Assembly: GCA_041160955.1 (NCBI GenBank)
Contig: JBEAVK010000123.1
Span: 1-12,156, forward strand
Reading direction: 5' to 3'
From: M3007 sp041160955
Lineage (GTDB): Bacteria > Bacteroidota > Bacteroidia > Chitinophagales > Saprospiraceae
DNA length: 12,156 bases
Both the position numbers and the translations under genes were made by a program. The notes beneath the pieces are model-generated. The model searched no databases and was not told the DNA's origin. It worked only from the letters and a program-made list of their open reading frames with translations. Below are positions 1 to 6,607 of the stretch, one piece after another (position 1 is the first letter of the stretch; the number at the start of each line of letters is the position of its first letter).

Positions 1-654
1 TTTGCTTGCAATAAATCTGAATTGTCGCCTTATGATAAATTCAAGATGGAATGTATGGATGCACTAAAATTTATCTCACTAATGCCTCCAAGTACTAATT
101 ATTGTAAGGGAACAATTAACAATGAAGCCTTTTATTGGTCTGATGCAACTCAATCATTTAAGCCTTATGTGTCAACAATCACCATAGTCAACGGAACCTC
201 AGCAGGTCATGTTCGTTATGCTTTCGGATTAGTAGATACCAATTATTTTAAAGGGTATCCACATCCCCCTGATTTTTCAATTTTATTGGGCTTCAACTTG
301 GACAAGTATGTAAATATCTCAACTGCGATTGATGAAACCATCAAATTAGGACGATTGAATTTTAGTCAAAATTCAAATGATCGTCTTGGTGATTTTTTCG
401 TTGTCATGCCTGTCAGTTGTGGTAGAGAAAGTCCGTTGGGCGGAAGCGATACCATGTGGAGTTCGACTGTCGGTAGCCAAACTGATAGTTATATCGAGTG
501 TACAAAAATTGACAAACAGGAACTGGCGGATAGCGTGAAATACAATCTTACCTTCAAATTTTCCTTGAATATCTACACAGATGTTTATGGAGAAAAACTT
601 TGGAATAGGTTAGAAGATTGTGAATTGAACATTGGATTTTTGGTAAACAAGTAA
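1..654 (+). CDS. Lipoprotein of unknown function, 5' end cut by window edge
   Basis: The reading frame is open from base 1, and its first codons read F-A-C-N-K-S-E. This looks like the end of a lipobox with the lipidated cysteine at bases 7-9, so only the start codon and most of the signal peptide lie outside the window. The TTG at 22 could serve as a start but would remove the lipobox, so I reject it. About 215 mature residues follow, without a known motif. The protein is paralogous to the one at 983-1774: both have an early Cys-x(3-8)-G stretch, a late Cys, then Y-[ND]-[LI]-T-F-[KE]-F, K-[NK]-LW-x-[RT]-L and a terminal Lys. That shared C-terminus suggests the 3' end is intact. Location is inferred to be the outer membrane or cell surface; function is unknown. 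Confidence 0.75.
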   Translation, partial: FACNKSELSPYDKFKMECMDALKFISLMPPSTNYCKGTINNEAFYWSDATQSFKPYVSTITIVNGTSAGHVRYAFGLVDTNYFKGYPHPPDFSILLGFNLDKYVNISTAIDETIKLGRLNFSQNSNDRLGDFFVVMPVSCGRESPLGGSDTMWSSTVGSQTDSYIECTKIDKQELADSVKYNLTFKFSLNIYTDVYGEKLWNRLEDCELNIGFLVNK

Positions 655-659
655 GAGTG

Positions 660-760
660 CTGCCAACCAAGTAGGATGAGGATATTAACGCTCCATTCTC
701 TCACACCACCGGACGTACGGGACTCGTATCACGGCGGTTCATCAGAGTTTTACGACGAGA
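660..760 (-). mobile_element. Group II intron 3'-end remnant (domains V and VI)
   Basis: On the minus strand, bases 738 to 705 form a 34-base domain V-like hairpin. It starts ACCGCCGT and closes with GGTGGT, followed by GTGAGAG. This matches the conserved domain V and V/VI linker of many bacterial group II introns as I remember them. A weaker imperfect hairpin (about 702-672), ending in ATCCTAC, fits domain VI and the intron 3' end, putting the junction near 671, some 17 bases beyond the stop of the lipoprotein gene. No reverse transcriptase frame and no upstream intron domains exist on the higher-coordinate side, where an IS-like sequence begins at about 771. It is therefore a dead fragment. 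The exact boundaries are uncertain. Confidence 0.62.
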
Positions 761-804
761 GTGTTCTAAACAGTGTGTCAAAGATAAAACGAAAGTAAAT
801 AACT

Positions 805-925
805 TTGCGCAAGAAAAAGAGCAATAAAGAGTCGTCAAATACTCCGAAGCCATCCGACTTTGATTATGGGGTATTTGAGCAAGAAGCGATCAAACGGTTG
901 TATGAAGGAAATGCACTTTGGAGCA
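805..925 (+). pseudogene. IS256-family-like transposase, N-terminal fragment
   Basis: The frame reads a lysine-rich start followed by FDYGVFEQEAIKRLYEGNAL. This resembles the N-terminus of IS256/MULE-type transposases (FDYxxFxxEAIxxLYxGxxL). After about residue 40 the resemblance stops, although the frame stays open to 1116. The expected transposase core with its DDE residues is absent, and the sequence changes into the upstream region of the next lipoprotein gene. There is no ATG: TTG at 805 is the only start-like codon, and AAG at 811 followed by AAA-AAG could be a mutated ATG. TAACTTTG at 800-807 fits a Bacteroidota -7 element without a -33 partner. The segment from about 771 (CAGTGTGTCA) may be the left end of the insertion sequence. 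The assignment rests on about 20 residues. Confidence 0.42.
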
Positions 926-982
926 ATATAAAAAACGGAACAGCACAACAAAATGACATTTACCATAGACAAATAAAAAAAC

Positions 983-1774
983 ATGAAAAATACCACGTAC
1001 TTTTTCACTTTCACACTTGCTCTAGTCACCCTACTATCGTGCAGCAAAAAAGAACCCGAAGACCCGCAACGCGCATGGTTTTCAGAAGCGAGTTGGAATG
1101 CGCTACAACGCGCTGATTTTGGTTGTACTAGTATTACAGGCGATTACTTTATATCTGCCAACTTGGATGGCACTCCATTTTGTATGGATGCCGAAGGCGG
1201 TAGGGATACCTCTTATTTTGCAAAAGCAATTACGGTTATTACTGGGTCTAACGGGACATTACTAAATGGCCATCTTTATTCGTTTCTAGTAGGGGACAAA
1301 GATTGCTTTGCTGCTAGACTATCTAGGTTTACCGACTTAGAACTATCCGAAAATAGGGAATTAGAGGATGAAGTAGAGTTTGAGGTGGTGTATGCTACAT
1401 CGGTGGAACGTCCAGCACACGTTATTATCGATAGTTTATTCAAAATCGGCCAAGACTACCCGATGCACAAGCAAGGGGTTGTAGAGGGAGATCCAACCGG
1501 TAGGTTTAATCTAGCGATCAATGTCTTTTATGATGTTCTGTTCATTCCAGGAGGTGGGCTTACCTCTGCTAGTATTAACTTTCAGTCTCTGGGGCAGCAA
1601 CCATCCGAAGCCTTTCTCCGCTGTGTAGCCATCAGTAAAGAGGAGTTTGATACTTATTATTTGTATGATATTACTTTTGAGTTTAGAGGAGATATGTTTA
1701 GAAATAGAGATAAAAATCTATGGCGTACCTTAACCGACGGAAAAATGAGGGGGAAGTATAAGATAGCGAAATAA
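983..1774 (+). CDS. Lipoprotein of unknown function, paralog of the gene at 1-654
   Basis: This 263-residue protein starts at ATG 983 after an A-rich stretch, as is usual in Bacteroidota, which rarely use a Shine-Dalgarno sequence. A hydrophobic signal ends in the lipobox L-L-S-C with Cys20. SKKEPED follows, a charged and acidic stretch like the lipoprotein export signal that sends lipoproteins to the cell surface in this phylum. The rest has no catalytic motif I recognise and looks like a globular, probably beta-rich domain. The C-terminal part (YDITFEF, KNLWRTL, final K) aligns by eye with the lipoprotein at 1-654, so the two look like a tandem duplication later split by mobile-element debris. 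The next gene begins 30 bases downstream and could be co-transcribed. Binding or adhesion roles are possible but not shown. Confidence 0.82.
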   Translation: MKNTTYFFTFTLALVTLLSCSKKEPEDPQRAWFSEASWNALQRADFGCTSITGDYFISANLDGTPFCMDAEGGRDTSYFAKAITVITGSNGTLLNGHLYSFLVGDKDCFAARLSRFTDLELSENRELEDEVEFEVVYATSVERPAHVIIDSLFKIGQDYPMHKQGVVEGDPTGRFNLAINVFYDVLFIPGGGLTSASINFQSLGQQPSEAFLRCVAISKEEFDTYYLYDITFEFRGDMFRNRDKNLWRTLTDGKMRGKYKIAK

Positions 1775-1804
1775 TTACATTTTTTTATTTAAAAACACCT
1801 ATTT

Positions 1805-2365
1805 ATGACAAAAAAAACATGGATAATCCTCCTTGTTGGAGTTCAGTTGATGGCTAGTACCTTAACGGCACAGTATTTGAGCGATTTAAACTATTCCTTT
1901 ATACCCAATCGGAATGCACCGGAGCATCGGCAGGCTGTGAATAGAGCGTTCTCCAGTCCTGCTTATGTGGTGGATACTGTACCTTATGTGTTGGAAAAGA
2001 AAGGACTATTGGGTAACTATCATCTATATCGCGGCGATGAGCGGATCATCTTTAACGATTTTTTTTCGGAGGACTATAGGCCCGAACTAAAATCACATTT
2101 TGCGCCATACCCCCTTGCGAATAAAGAATTAATAAAATCCGAAATTTACCATAAAAGGAATTGGGATTGGGCAAGAACATCCGCCCTGGTGGCTTCAGTA
2201 AATGTAATTTTTAAATTTGCAACAATAAATAAGTCCAGTTATGACCGGTGGAATCTTGCGCTCGATATTGCTACTATTGCAACTGGATTTACAGGTGTAT
2301 ATTTTGCAACTAAAGACCTTAAGCAGCAGAAAAAGGCAGTGGCTGCACTCAATAGAAGGCAATGA
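1805..2365 (+). CDS. Secreted or membrane-attached protein of unknown function
   Basis: This 186-residue protein starts at ATG 1805. A signal peptide occupies residues 1-23 (KK, a hydrophobic core, then T-A-Q as the likely signal peptidase I site). The middle part is hydrophilic, with many Tyr and Asp. Two hydrophobic stretches lie near the C-terminus (about 124-140 and 151-168), followed by a Lys/Arg/Gln-rich tail. Two short membrane helices are possible, an arrangement seen in small Bacteroidota envelope proteins annotated only as hypothetical. The gene lies 30 bases after the lipoprotein gene and is followed at once by a strong terminator, so it probably ends that transcription unit. I do not recognise a family. 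Confidence 0.72.
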   Translation: MTKKTWIILLVGVQLMASTLTAQYLSDLNYSFIPNRNAPEHRQAVNRAFSSPAYVVDTVPYVLEKKGLLGNYHLYRGDERIIFNDFFSEDYRPELKSHFAPYPLANKELIKSEIYHKRNWDWARTSALVASVNVIFKFATINKSSYDRWNLALDIATIATGFTGVYFATKDLKQQKKAVAALNRRQ

Positions 2366-2372
2366 GCAAAAA

Positions 2373-2418
2373 AAGAACGGATCTAATGGAGGTATTCGCC
2401 TCTATTAGATCCGTTTTT
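2373..2418 (+). terminator. Rho-independent terminator, also a palindromic repeat copy
   Basis: A 20-pair stem runs from 2373-2392 to 2399-2418 with a six-base loop (TATTCG) and two G-U pairs. The core arm is ACGGATCTAATGGAGG. An A tract precedes it and a T tract closes it, so it can terminate transcription of the 1805-2365 gene, whose stop codon lies eight bases upstream, and could work in both directions. The arm sequence reappears in the hairpin at 3469-3526, which suggests a shared repeat origin. Confidence 0.8.
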
Positions 2419-2481
2419 AAGTACTACAAACGGATCAAGAAACTTTGTGTTTTACAGTTAATTGCTACAGTTTATAATATC

Positions 2482-2909
2482 GTAAAAAAAATACTAATCA
2501 TTACTTTTTTACTTTTTAGCCTAAAGGGCTTTGGCCAAGTCTTTGTCAACGATTGGGTTACTCCCGTTACATTCATCCCTGATGAGGTAAGTTTGTTGCC
2601 CAATAAAATCGGTACCATTAATGCGGATGAGAACTGAGTATTAAAGGCGTTAGTAGCGTGGTGGATAAATCTTTTTCATCCATTCCTTTTAATGTTTTTC
2701 CAAATCCAACAGTGGATGGTATTATATCGGTGCAATCTAATAGAACAGAGGGCGTACTTACACTGTATGATATTTCGGGGAAAATTGTGTGGTCGCAGGC
2801 GATAGAAAATAGTAGTACAATTCAATTGCCAAACTCAGGCAACTATGTTCTGGCTTATACGCGTCAAGGAGAAAAATTTACTCAAAATATTATTTATATT
2901 CGCAACTAA
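2482..2909 (+). pseudogene. Degraded T9SS cargo gene (start lost, frameshifted)
   Basis: A signal peptide-like sequence (K-K-I-L-I-I-T-F-L-L-F-S ... G-F-G-Q) begins at 2485, but the codon where Met is expected, 2482-2484, is GTA. The frame ends at TGA 2635-2637. A different frame, open from about 2631, continues with a complete T9SS type A sorting domain: F-N-V-F-P-N-P-T, then LYDISGKIVW, then a final basic segment ending at 2909. The sorting domain normally sits at the C-terminus of large surface or secreted proteins. Only about 50 residues separate it from the signal peptide, so a central region was probably deleted too. The longer frame opening at ATG 2362 runs through the terminator hairpin and is not a credible start. 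An active short protein using an unusual start plus a frameshift is unlikely. Confidence 0.68.
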
Positions 2910-2922
2910 AAACTTTATTACA

Positions 2923-3450
2923 ATGAAAAAAATCATATTCTTGGCCTTTGCATTATTATCCGTATATGCTTCAACGGCTCAAAACAAGTTTCAGCCTAAT
3001 CTGACTGCGGGCCTTTCGGCTAACTTGGTTGACCGGGGCAACACGCCCGATTATTCAGTACCACTTCTAAATCCACGATTGGCCGTAAGCCTAAGCCGCC
3101 ACATTGGCGTAGGCGTAGGCTCTTTCTTGAGTATCCAAAATATTGAGAACTTTGATCGACAAACGACCCACATGACTGGTGGTTTTGTTCAATGGACACC
3201 CATTATTCGGAAATGGATACGTACTTCTGCCGAATTGGGGTATTACCGTGGCAATACGATACGTACTACAAATTTCCCTACTGACGGCCCTCAAAAAGAG
3301 TCAGGTCAATGGTGGGGCAACCTACGCTTAGCCGCTGAGGTAAAGATATATGGCCCGCTGTACTTAGAAACGGCCTTCAATTTTTTACGTGCCGAGGATT
3401 TTGATTTCGATAATATGCCAACTTTGGGTTTGTTGGTGCGGTTCGAGTAA
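2923..3450 (+). CDS. Small outer-membrane beta-barrel protein
   Basis: I place the start at ATG 2923, which gives 175 residues with a clear signal peptide (MKKIIFLAFALLSVYASTAQ, cleavage after Q20). An earlier in-frame ATG at 2845 would overlap the upstream remnant and hide the signal. The mature part alternates short strand-like stretches (for example LAVSLSRHIGVGVGSFLSI, then WIRTSAELGYYRG, then LRLAAEVKIYGPLYLETAFNF) with polar turns and ends in LGLLVRFE. This is the pattern of an 8-strand outer-membrane barrel of the OmpA or PorT-like porin type. It lies 13 bases after the sorting-domain remnant, so it may once have shared that gene's promoter; no promoter of its own is evident. A palindrome follows its stop. 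The precise function is unknown. Confidence 0.75.
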   Translation: MKKIIFLAFALLSVYASTAQNKFQPNLTAGLSANLVDRGNTPDYSVPLLNPRLAVSLSRHIGVGVGSFLSIQNIENFDRQTTHMTGGFVQWTPIIRKWIRTSAELGYYRGNTIRTTNFPTDGPQKESGQWWGNLRLAAEVKIYGPLYLETAFNFLRAEDFDFDNMPTLGLLVRFE

Positions 3451-3468
3451 GAGCCTAAGTGGTCGTAT

Positions 3469-3526
3469 CTGCTGGGATCTAATGCAGGAGCAAAAGACCT
3501 TTGTCTCCTCCATTAGATCCCAGTAG
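3469..3526. repeat. Long hairpin between convergent genes, second copy of palindrome
   Basis: Arms 3469-3490 and 3505-3526 pair over 22 positions with one G-U and one C-C mismatch. A further CAAA/TTTG pairing closes the loop. The arm contains GGATCTAATG followed by AGGAG, which is the same core as the hairpin at 2373-2418. Neither strand has a T tract after the stem, so it is not a classical intrinsic terminator. Its position between the stops of two convergent genes would still let it block read-through or protect 3' ends. It resembles a REP-like element. Confidence 0.7.
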
Positions 3527-3537
3527 AAAATCACTCC

Positions 3538-4218
3538 TTACTTTTTCACATACGGAAACCGGCGCACAATCCGTCGGTTAATTTGTTCAATGGCTTCGTT
3601 GGCAGGGCGCGACCAGTCCACCCGCACTTCATCGCGGCCCGAAAACAGGTTTTCACCCGTATTAGCGGCAATAATATTGGAAGTCACTTCTACTTCGTTG
3701 GTGCGCGTGAAACCAAACATGGGTACGCCCAGAATAGAGGATAATACCAATGTCCCCAAATCAATACCCAATGATTCCAGATCAGACAAAAAACGAACTT
3801 TAATGGCTTTATTGCGAACAACAGCATCCACACCCAGTATTTTGGCCAGTTCTTGTGGGTCTTTATCCCAACTGGCAGTGGGCGTAATACCCTTATCGGA
3901 CAATAACTGATTGGTACGCTCTACAGGCTGCACTATCACAGATAATGGATGCCTTCGTGTGCCTACGGTATGGACTTGGGTGTAATAATTGCGTTGGAAC
4001 CCTATACTTTCTGCCGCTTCAATTTTTTCCTTTATTTCGGGAGTCATTTCCTTGGGTAATCGTCCAGTAATCACAATCTGGTAAGGCAGAATAGCGATGG
4101 TTTTGTGATCTACCGTTTTTTTTGCGAAGTCCGGATTTTTGTAAAAACGGTTGCACGCAGTAGTGAAAATGGCGACCAAAAGGGTCAGCCCAATAATTTT
4201 GATTGCTTTTTGCATCAT
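3538..4218 (-). CDS. Lipoprotein with TolB-N/CsgG-like fold features, unknown function
   Basis: I place the start at the ATG read from 4218 (a second ATG follows directly), giving 226 residues. The frame continues 99 codons further upstream, but that extension is an alanine-rich shadow of the helicase gene. The signal ends in T-T-A-C with Cys22, followed by NRFYKNPD, so it should be an envelope lipoprotein. A strand-like segment (HKTIAILPYQIVITG) near residue 40 and a later LAKILGVDAVVRNKAIKV recall the alpha/beta domain of CsgG, FlgO and TolB N-terminal proteins, where an 'ILP' strand and an 'LGVDAVV' strand are characteristic. This is a resemblance by eye, not a confirmed family. A glycine and hydrophobic stretch (about 170-190) could touch the membrane. 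It is converging with the barrel gene and has a probable promoter of its own. Confidence 0.72.
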   Translation of the reverse strand: MMQKAIKIIGLTLLVAIFTTACNRFYKNPDFAKKTVDHKTIAILPYQIVITGRLPKEMTPEIKEKIEAAESIGFQRNYYTQVHTVGTRRHPLSVIVQPVERTNQLLSDKGITPTASWDKDPQELAKILGVDAVVRNKAIKVRFLSDLESLGIDLGTLVLSSILGVPMFGFTRTNEVEVTSNIIAANTGENLFSGRDEVRVDWSRPANEAIEQINRRIVRRFPYVKK

Positions 4219-4261
4219 GTATTTATAGTTAAATAAGTAAAATAAAGATGCAATATTCCTA

Positions 4262-4292
4262 CAAATTTTACAAATATCCAAACAGATACAAA
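4262..4292 (-). promoter_or_regulatory. Possible promoter of the 3538-4218 lipoprotein gene
   Basis: On the minus strand TTTG (4289-4292) is separated by 19 bases from AAAATTTG (4262-4269). That is one mismatch from the Bacteroidota -7 consensus TAnnTTTG. A transcript would begin about 35-40 bases before the start codon. The region is very AT-rich, so a chance match is possible. Confidence 0.35.
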
Positions 4293-4332
4293 AAAAAGCG
4301 TACCCACCCTTTTCAAGACAAGTACGCTTTTT
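4293..4332 (-). terminator. Terminator of the helicase gene
   Basis: An 11-pair stem AAAAAGCGTAC/GTACGCTTTTT has arms 4293-4303 and 4322-4332 and an 18-base loop. On the minus strand the stem ends in a T tract. It lies 20 bases after the helicase stop codon, where an intrinsic terminator is expected. On the + strand it would also end in T residues. Confidence 0.8.
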
Positions 4333-4351
4333 AATATTTAAAGGAAAAATC

Positions 4352-6109
4352 CTACCTTCTACGTTTGTGGTCTGGTTTTCCACCCCATTTGCCGCCTTTA
4401 TCGCGATCGCCGCCGCCGCCGCCGCTGCTTTTGCCAAATTTCCGATCACGGTCACCACCGCCGCCACCACCGCCAGAGCGGGCAGAAGCCTCGTCCACGC
4501 GTACGCGACGGCCATTAATCGTAAATTCTTCTAAGCCAAAACGTACTGTTTGTACAAAATCTTGACCAATATCGAAGTGCATATAAGCGCGGTTGACATC
4601 TATTGTACCGATAGCAGAGCCTGGTACTTTAAATTCGCCGGTAAGCAAGCTCAGGAATTCTTTTTTGGTAACTCCGTCCATATCGCCGATATTGGCAAAC
4701 AAACGTACCAATCCACTGCGTTCGCGTTCGCGCGCAAAGCCATCTCCACCTGCTTCGCCTTCGCGGCGTTTACCCGATTTAGCACCGATATTAATATCGC
4801 GTGCGCTGCGGTAATAAGCCAAGAAGCGGTTAAACTCGACACTCGCAAAACGCTTAATCAGTTCTTCTTTCGTAAGATCTTTGAGTTCTTCGTAGATTTT
4901 GGGCATATAAGGCTCAATTTCTGCTTCGCTCACTTCTTGCGTATGAATACCGTGAATGATATGGAATAGTTGCTTTTCGCACACTTCTACGCCCGTTGGG
5001 ATCGGCAAACGCTCAAAATTTGCTTTCGTTTTGCGCGCAATCTGCATAATCTTCTCCTCAAACTTAGGCGTAACGATGCTGATACTGATACCTGTATTAC
5101 CTGCACGGCCTGTACGGCCCGAGCGGTGGGTATAGATCTCCGGTTCATCGGGCATACCATAGTTGATGACGTGGCTAATTTCGCTCACGTCGATACCACG
5201 TGCTGCCACATCGGTTGCGATAAGGAGTTGGAGGTTGCGCTCGCGGAAACGGTTCATCACGCGGTCGCGGTCGCTTTGTGCCAAATCACCGTGCAAAGCA
5301 TCGGCATTATAACCATCGCGGATCATCTGTTCGGCTACTTCCTTGGTATCGTTTTTGGTACGGCAGAAAATAAGGCCATAGATACCCGGGTTAGCATCTA
5401 CCACGCGTTTGAGGGCATCATAGCGGTCATCGGCGCGGCAAAGATAATACTGGTGGCTAATGTTTTGGTTGGTTTCATTGCGACCACCAATACGGATTTC
5501 CTCTGGTTTGTTCATATAATTGCTCGCAATACGACGCACCTCATCGGGCATAGTAGCGGAGAACAACCAAATAGATTTGCGATCGGTAGCGGCACCCAAG
5601 ATCGTATCGAGCGATTCCTGAAAGCCCATATTGAGCATTTCATCGGCTTCGTCGAGTACAATACGAGCAACATTTTCCAATTTGGCGGCGCGGCGTTCGA
5701 TCAAATCGACCAATCGTCCCGGCGTAGCCACAATAATTTGTGCACCGGCCTTGATCTGTGCGATTTGGCCTGTAATACCTGCGCCACCGTAAACGGCAAC
5801 TACTTTGTATTGGTGTGCGAATTTAGAATAATTGACCAAGTCACTGGCTACCTGAACGCACAGTTCGCGGGTAGGACATAAGATAAGTCCTTGAATGCCT
5901 TTAGCACTTGGGTCAATACGTTGTAAGAGGGGCAAGCCAAAAGCGGCTGTTTTGCCGGTACCTGTCTGGGCAAGAGCGATCAAATCATGATCGCCTTCCA
6001 ATGCACGAGGAATAACTTGTTCTTGGACAGGTGTAGGTGTTTCAAAGCCAAGGCTAGAAATACCTTTGAGGAGCTCCGAGTTGAGCCCCAAATCTTGAAA
6101 AGTGGACAT
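4352..6109 (-). CDS. deaD: DEAD-box ATP-dependent RNA helicase, DeaD/CsdA type
   Basis: The 585-residue protein starts at the ATG read from 6109 (MSTFQDLGLN); the frame's 17-codon extension upstream is not conserved-looking. All helicase motifs are present: Q motif (F4, GFETPTPVQ 21-29), Walker A AQTGTGKT (47-54), PTREL (79-83), DEAD (153-156), SAT (184-186), ATDVAARGID (298-307) and HRSGRTGRAG (328-337). Residues 464-540 fit the DbpA/CsdA RNA-binding domain. The tail from 545 is Gly-rich with Asp, Arg and Lys, a low-complexity RNA-binding region. By family it unwinds RNA duplexes using ATP, helping ribosome assembly and mRNA turnover in the cytoplasm, especially in the cold. It lies downstream of a ribosomal protein cluster but behind a terminator, with a structured leader of its own. 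Confidence 0.95.
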   Translation of the reverse strand: MSTFQDLGLNSELLKGISSLGFETPTPVQEQVIPRALEGDHDLIALAQTGTGKTAAFGLPLLQRIDPSAKGIQGLILCPTRELCVQVASDLVNYSKFAHQYKVVAVYGGAGITGQIAQIKAGAQIIVATPGRLVDLIERRAAKLENVARIVLDEADEMLNMGFQESLDTILGAATDRKSIWLFSATMPDEVRRIASNYMNKPEEIRIGGRNETNQNISHQYYLCRADDRYDALKRVVDANPGIYGLIFCRTKNDTKEVAEQMIRDGYNADALHGDLAQSDRDRVMNRFRERNLQLLIATDVAARGIDVSEISHVINYGMPDEPEIYTHRSGRTGRAGNTGISISIVTPKFEEKIMQIARKTKANFERLPIPTGVEVCEKQLFHIIHGIHTQEVSEAEIEPYMPKIYEELKDLTKEELIKRFASVEFNRFLAYYRSARDINIGAKSGKRREGEAGGDGFARERERSGLVRLFANIGDMDGVTKKEFLSLLTGEFKVPGSAIGTIDVNRAYMHFDIGQDFVQTVRFGLEEFTINGRRVRVDEASARSGGGGGGGDRDRKFGKSSGGGGGDRDKGGKWGGKPDHKRRR

Positions 6110-6121
6110 TAAAAAAGGAGT

Positions 6122-6181
6122 GCCACAGAGTGGCGATGGGCTAATGTCGAGTGACGGCACTAACTTTATGAAAAGAGTGCC
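6122..6181 (-). promoter_or_regulatory. Structured 5' leader of the helicase gene (two small hairpins)
   Basis: On the minus strand, GGCACT and AGTGCC (6181-6176 and 6161-6156) pair, and CTTT/AAAG between them extends the stem. Closer to the start, GCCAC-TCT-GTGGC (6134-6122) forms a tight five-pair hairpin ending 12 bases before the ATG. The GAGTGCCA block occurs twice. Some bacterial DEAD-box helicase mRNAs are known to be controlled through their leaders; a similar role here is inferred only from these structures. Confidence 0.4.
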
Positions 6182-6286
6182 ATAGCGCCATATAAGGGGA
6201 CAAAATGCTGGAAAATGATGCTCTCAAAATCCAACTCTACCTATAAGTGCGCTTAGGCACGAAAAATACTACCGGACGGGCAGAAA

Positions 6287-6341
6287 AAAGCGAGGAGCTT
6301 GCCAAAGGCGATTAAACCTTTAAAGACAAGCACCTCGCTTT
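6287..6341 (-). terminator. Terminator of the rpmB-rpmG-DUF4295 cluster
   Basis: Arms 6287-6301 (AAAGCGAGGAGCTTG) and 6327-6341 pair over 15 positions with one mismatch. A small inner AAAGG/CCTTT hairpin sits in the loop. On the minus strand the stem is followed by T residues (complement of the A run 6284-6289). It lies 24 bases after the stop of the DUF4295 gene. Confidence 0.82.
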
Positions 6342-6365
6342 GGTTGCAATGGTATGAAATAAAAA

Positions 6366-6545
6366 TTATTTCACGTCAGCAAAGAAATCCTTCACCTTAT
6401 CCTTGTGAACGATTTGCTGCTTATATGTATAGCGACCAGTAACTGGGTCTTTAACAGCCTTAATCACCTTAACGTGATCCTTACCAGAACCTGCATTAGC
6501 AGCACGTTGGGCAACACGGGCGTTTTTAGAAACTTTCTTTGCCAT
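6366..6545 (-). CDS. DUF4295 family protein, small basic protein of the ribosomal cluster
   Basis: The ATG read from 6545 opens a 59-residue frame: MAKKVSKNARVAQ, then GSGKDHVKVIKAVKDP, then TGRYTYKQQIV and a final KDKVKDFFADVK. This is the DUF4295 pattern (MAKKxVA...GSGKxxxKVIKxVKxPxTGxYxFKxxxV...VxDFL). The family is found in Bacteroidota directly after the bL28 and bL33 genes, and its location and basic charge suggest a ribosome-associated role, which is inference. The N-terminus is a few residues longer than the version I remember. It lies 62 bases after rpmG, with no promoter visible between, and a terminator follows. It is therefore probably the last gene of the operon. Confidence 0.9.
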   Translation of the reverse strand: MAKKVSKNARVAQRAANAGSGKDHVKVIKAVKDPVTGRYTYKQQIVHKDKVKDFFADVK

Positions 6546-6607
6546 GAAGCAGAGTAATTATGTGTTATAAAAAATACAATCGCAGCACAATCGCCACGAA
6601 TGGAGTA

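Noticed and set aside
835..1047. 70-codon minus-strand frame between the lipoprotein genes
   Set aside because: It overlaps the transposase remnant and the lipoprotein start, with no recognisable features.
2362..2481. ATG at 2362 overlapping the stop of the upstream gene as a start for the next frame
   Set aside because: The frame passes straight through the terminator stem; the real protein-like part begins at the signal peptide at 2485.
2625..2660. Programmed ribosomal frameshift joining the signal peptide frame to the sorting domain
   Set aside because: No slippery heptamer or long homopolymer at the junction, and the start codon is also missing; decay is simpler.
4219..4515. N-terminal extension of the 3538-4218 lipoprotein by 99 codons
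   Set aside because: It would run through the terminator hairpin and the helicase 3' end, and would bury a clear lipoprotein signal peptide.
4970..5881. A 303-codon open frame on the + strand opposite the helicase gene
   Set aside because: The helicase frame is unambiguous with all motifs; the antisense frame has no domain, is rich in Cys, His and Ile as expected from mirrored codons, and is a shadow.
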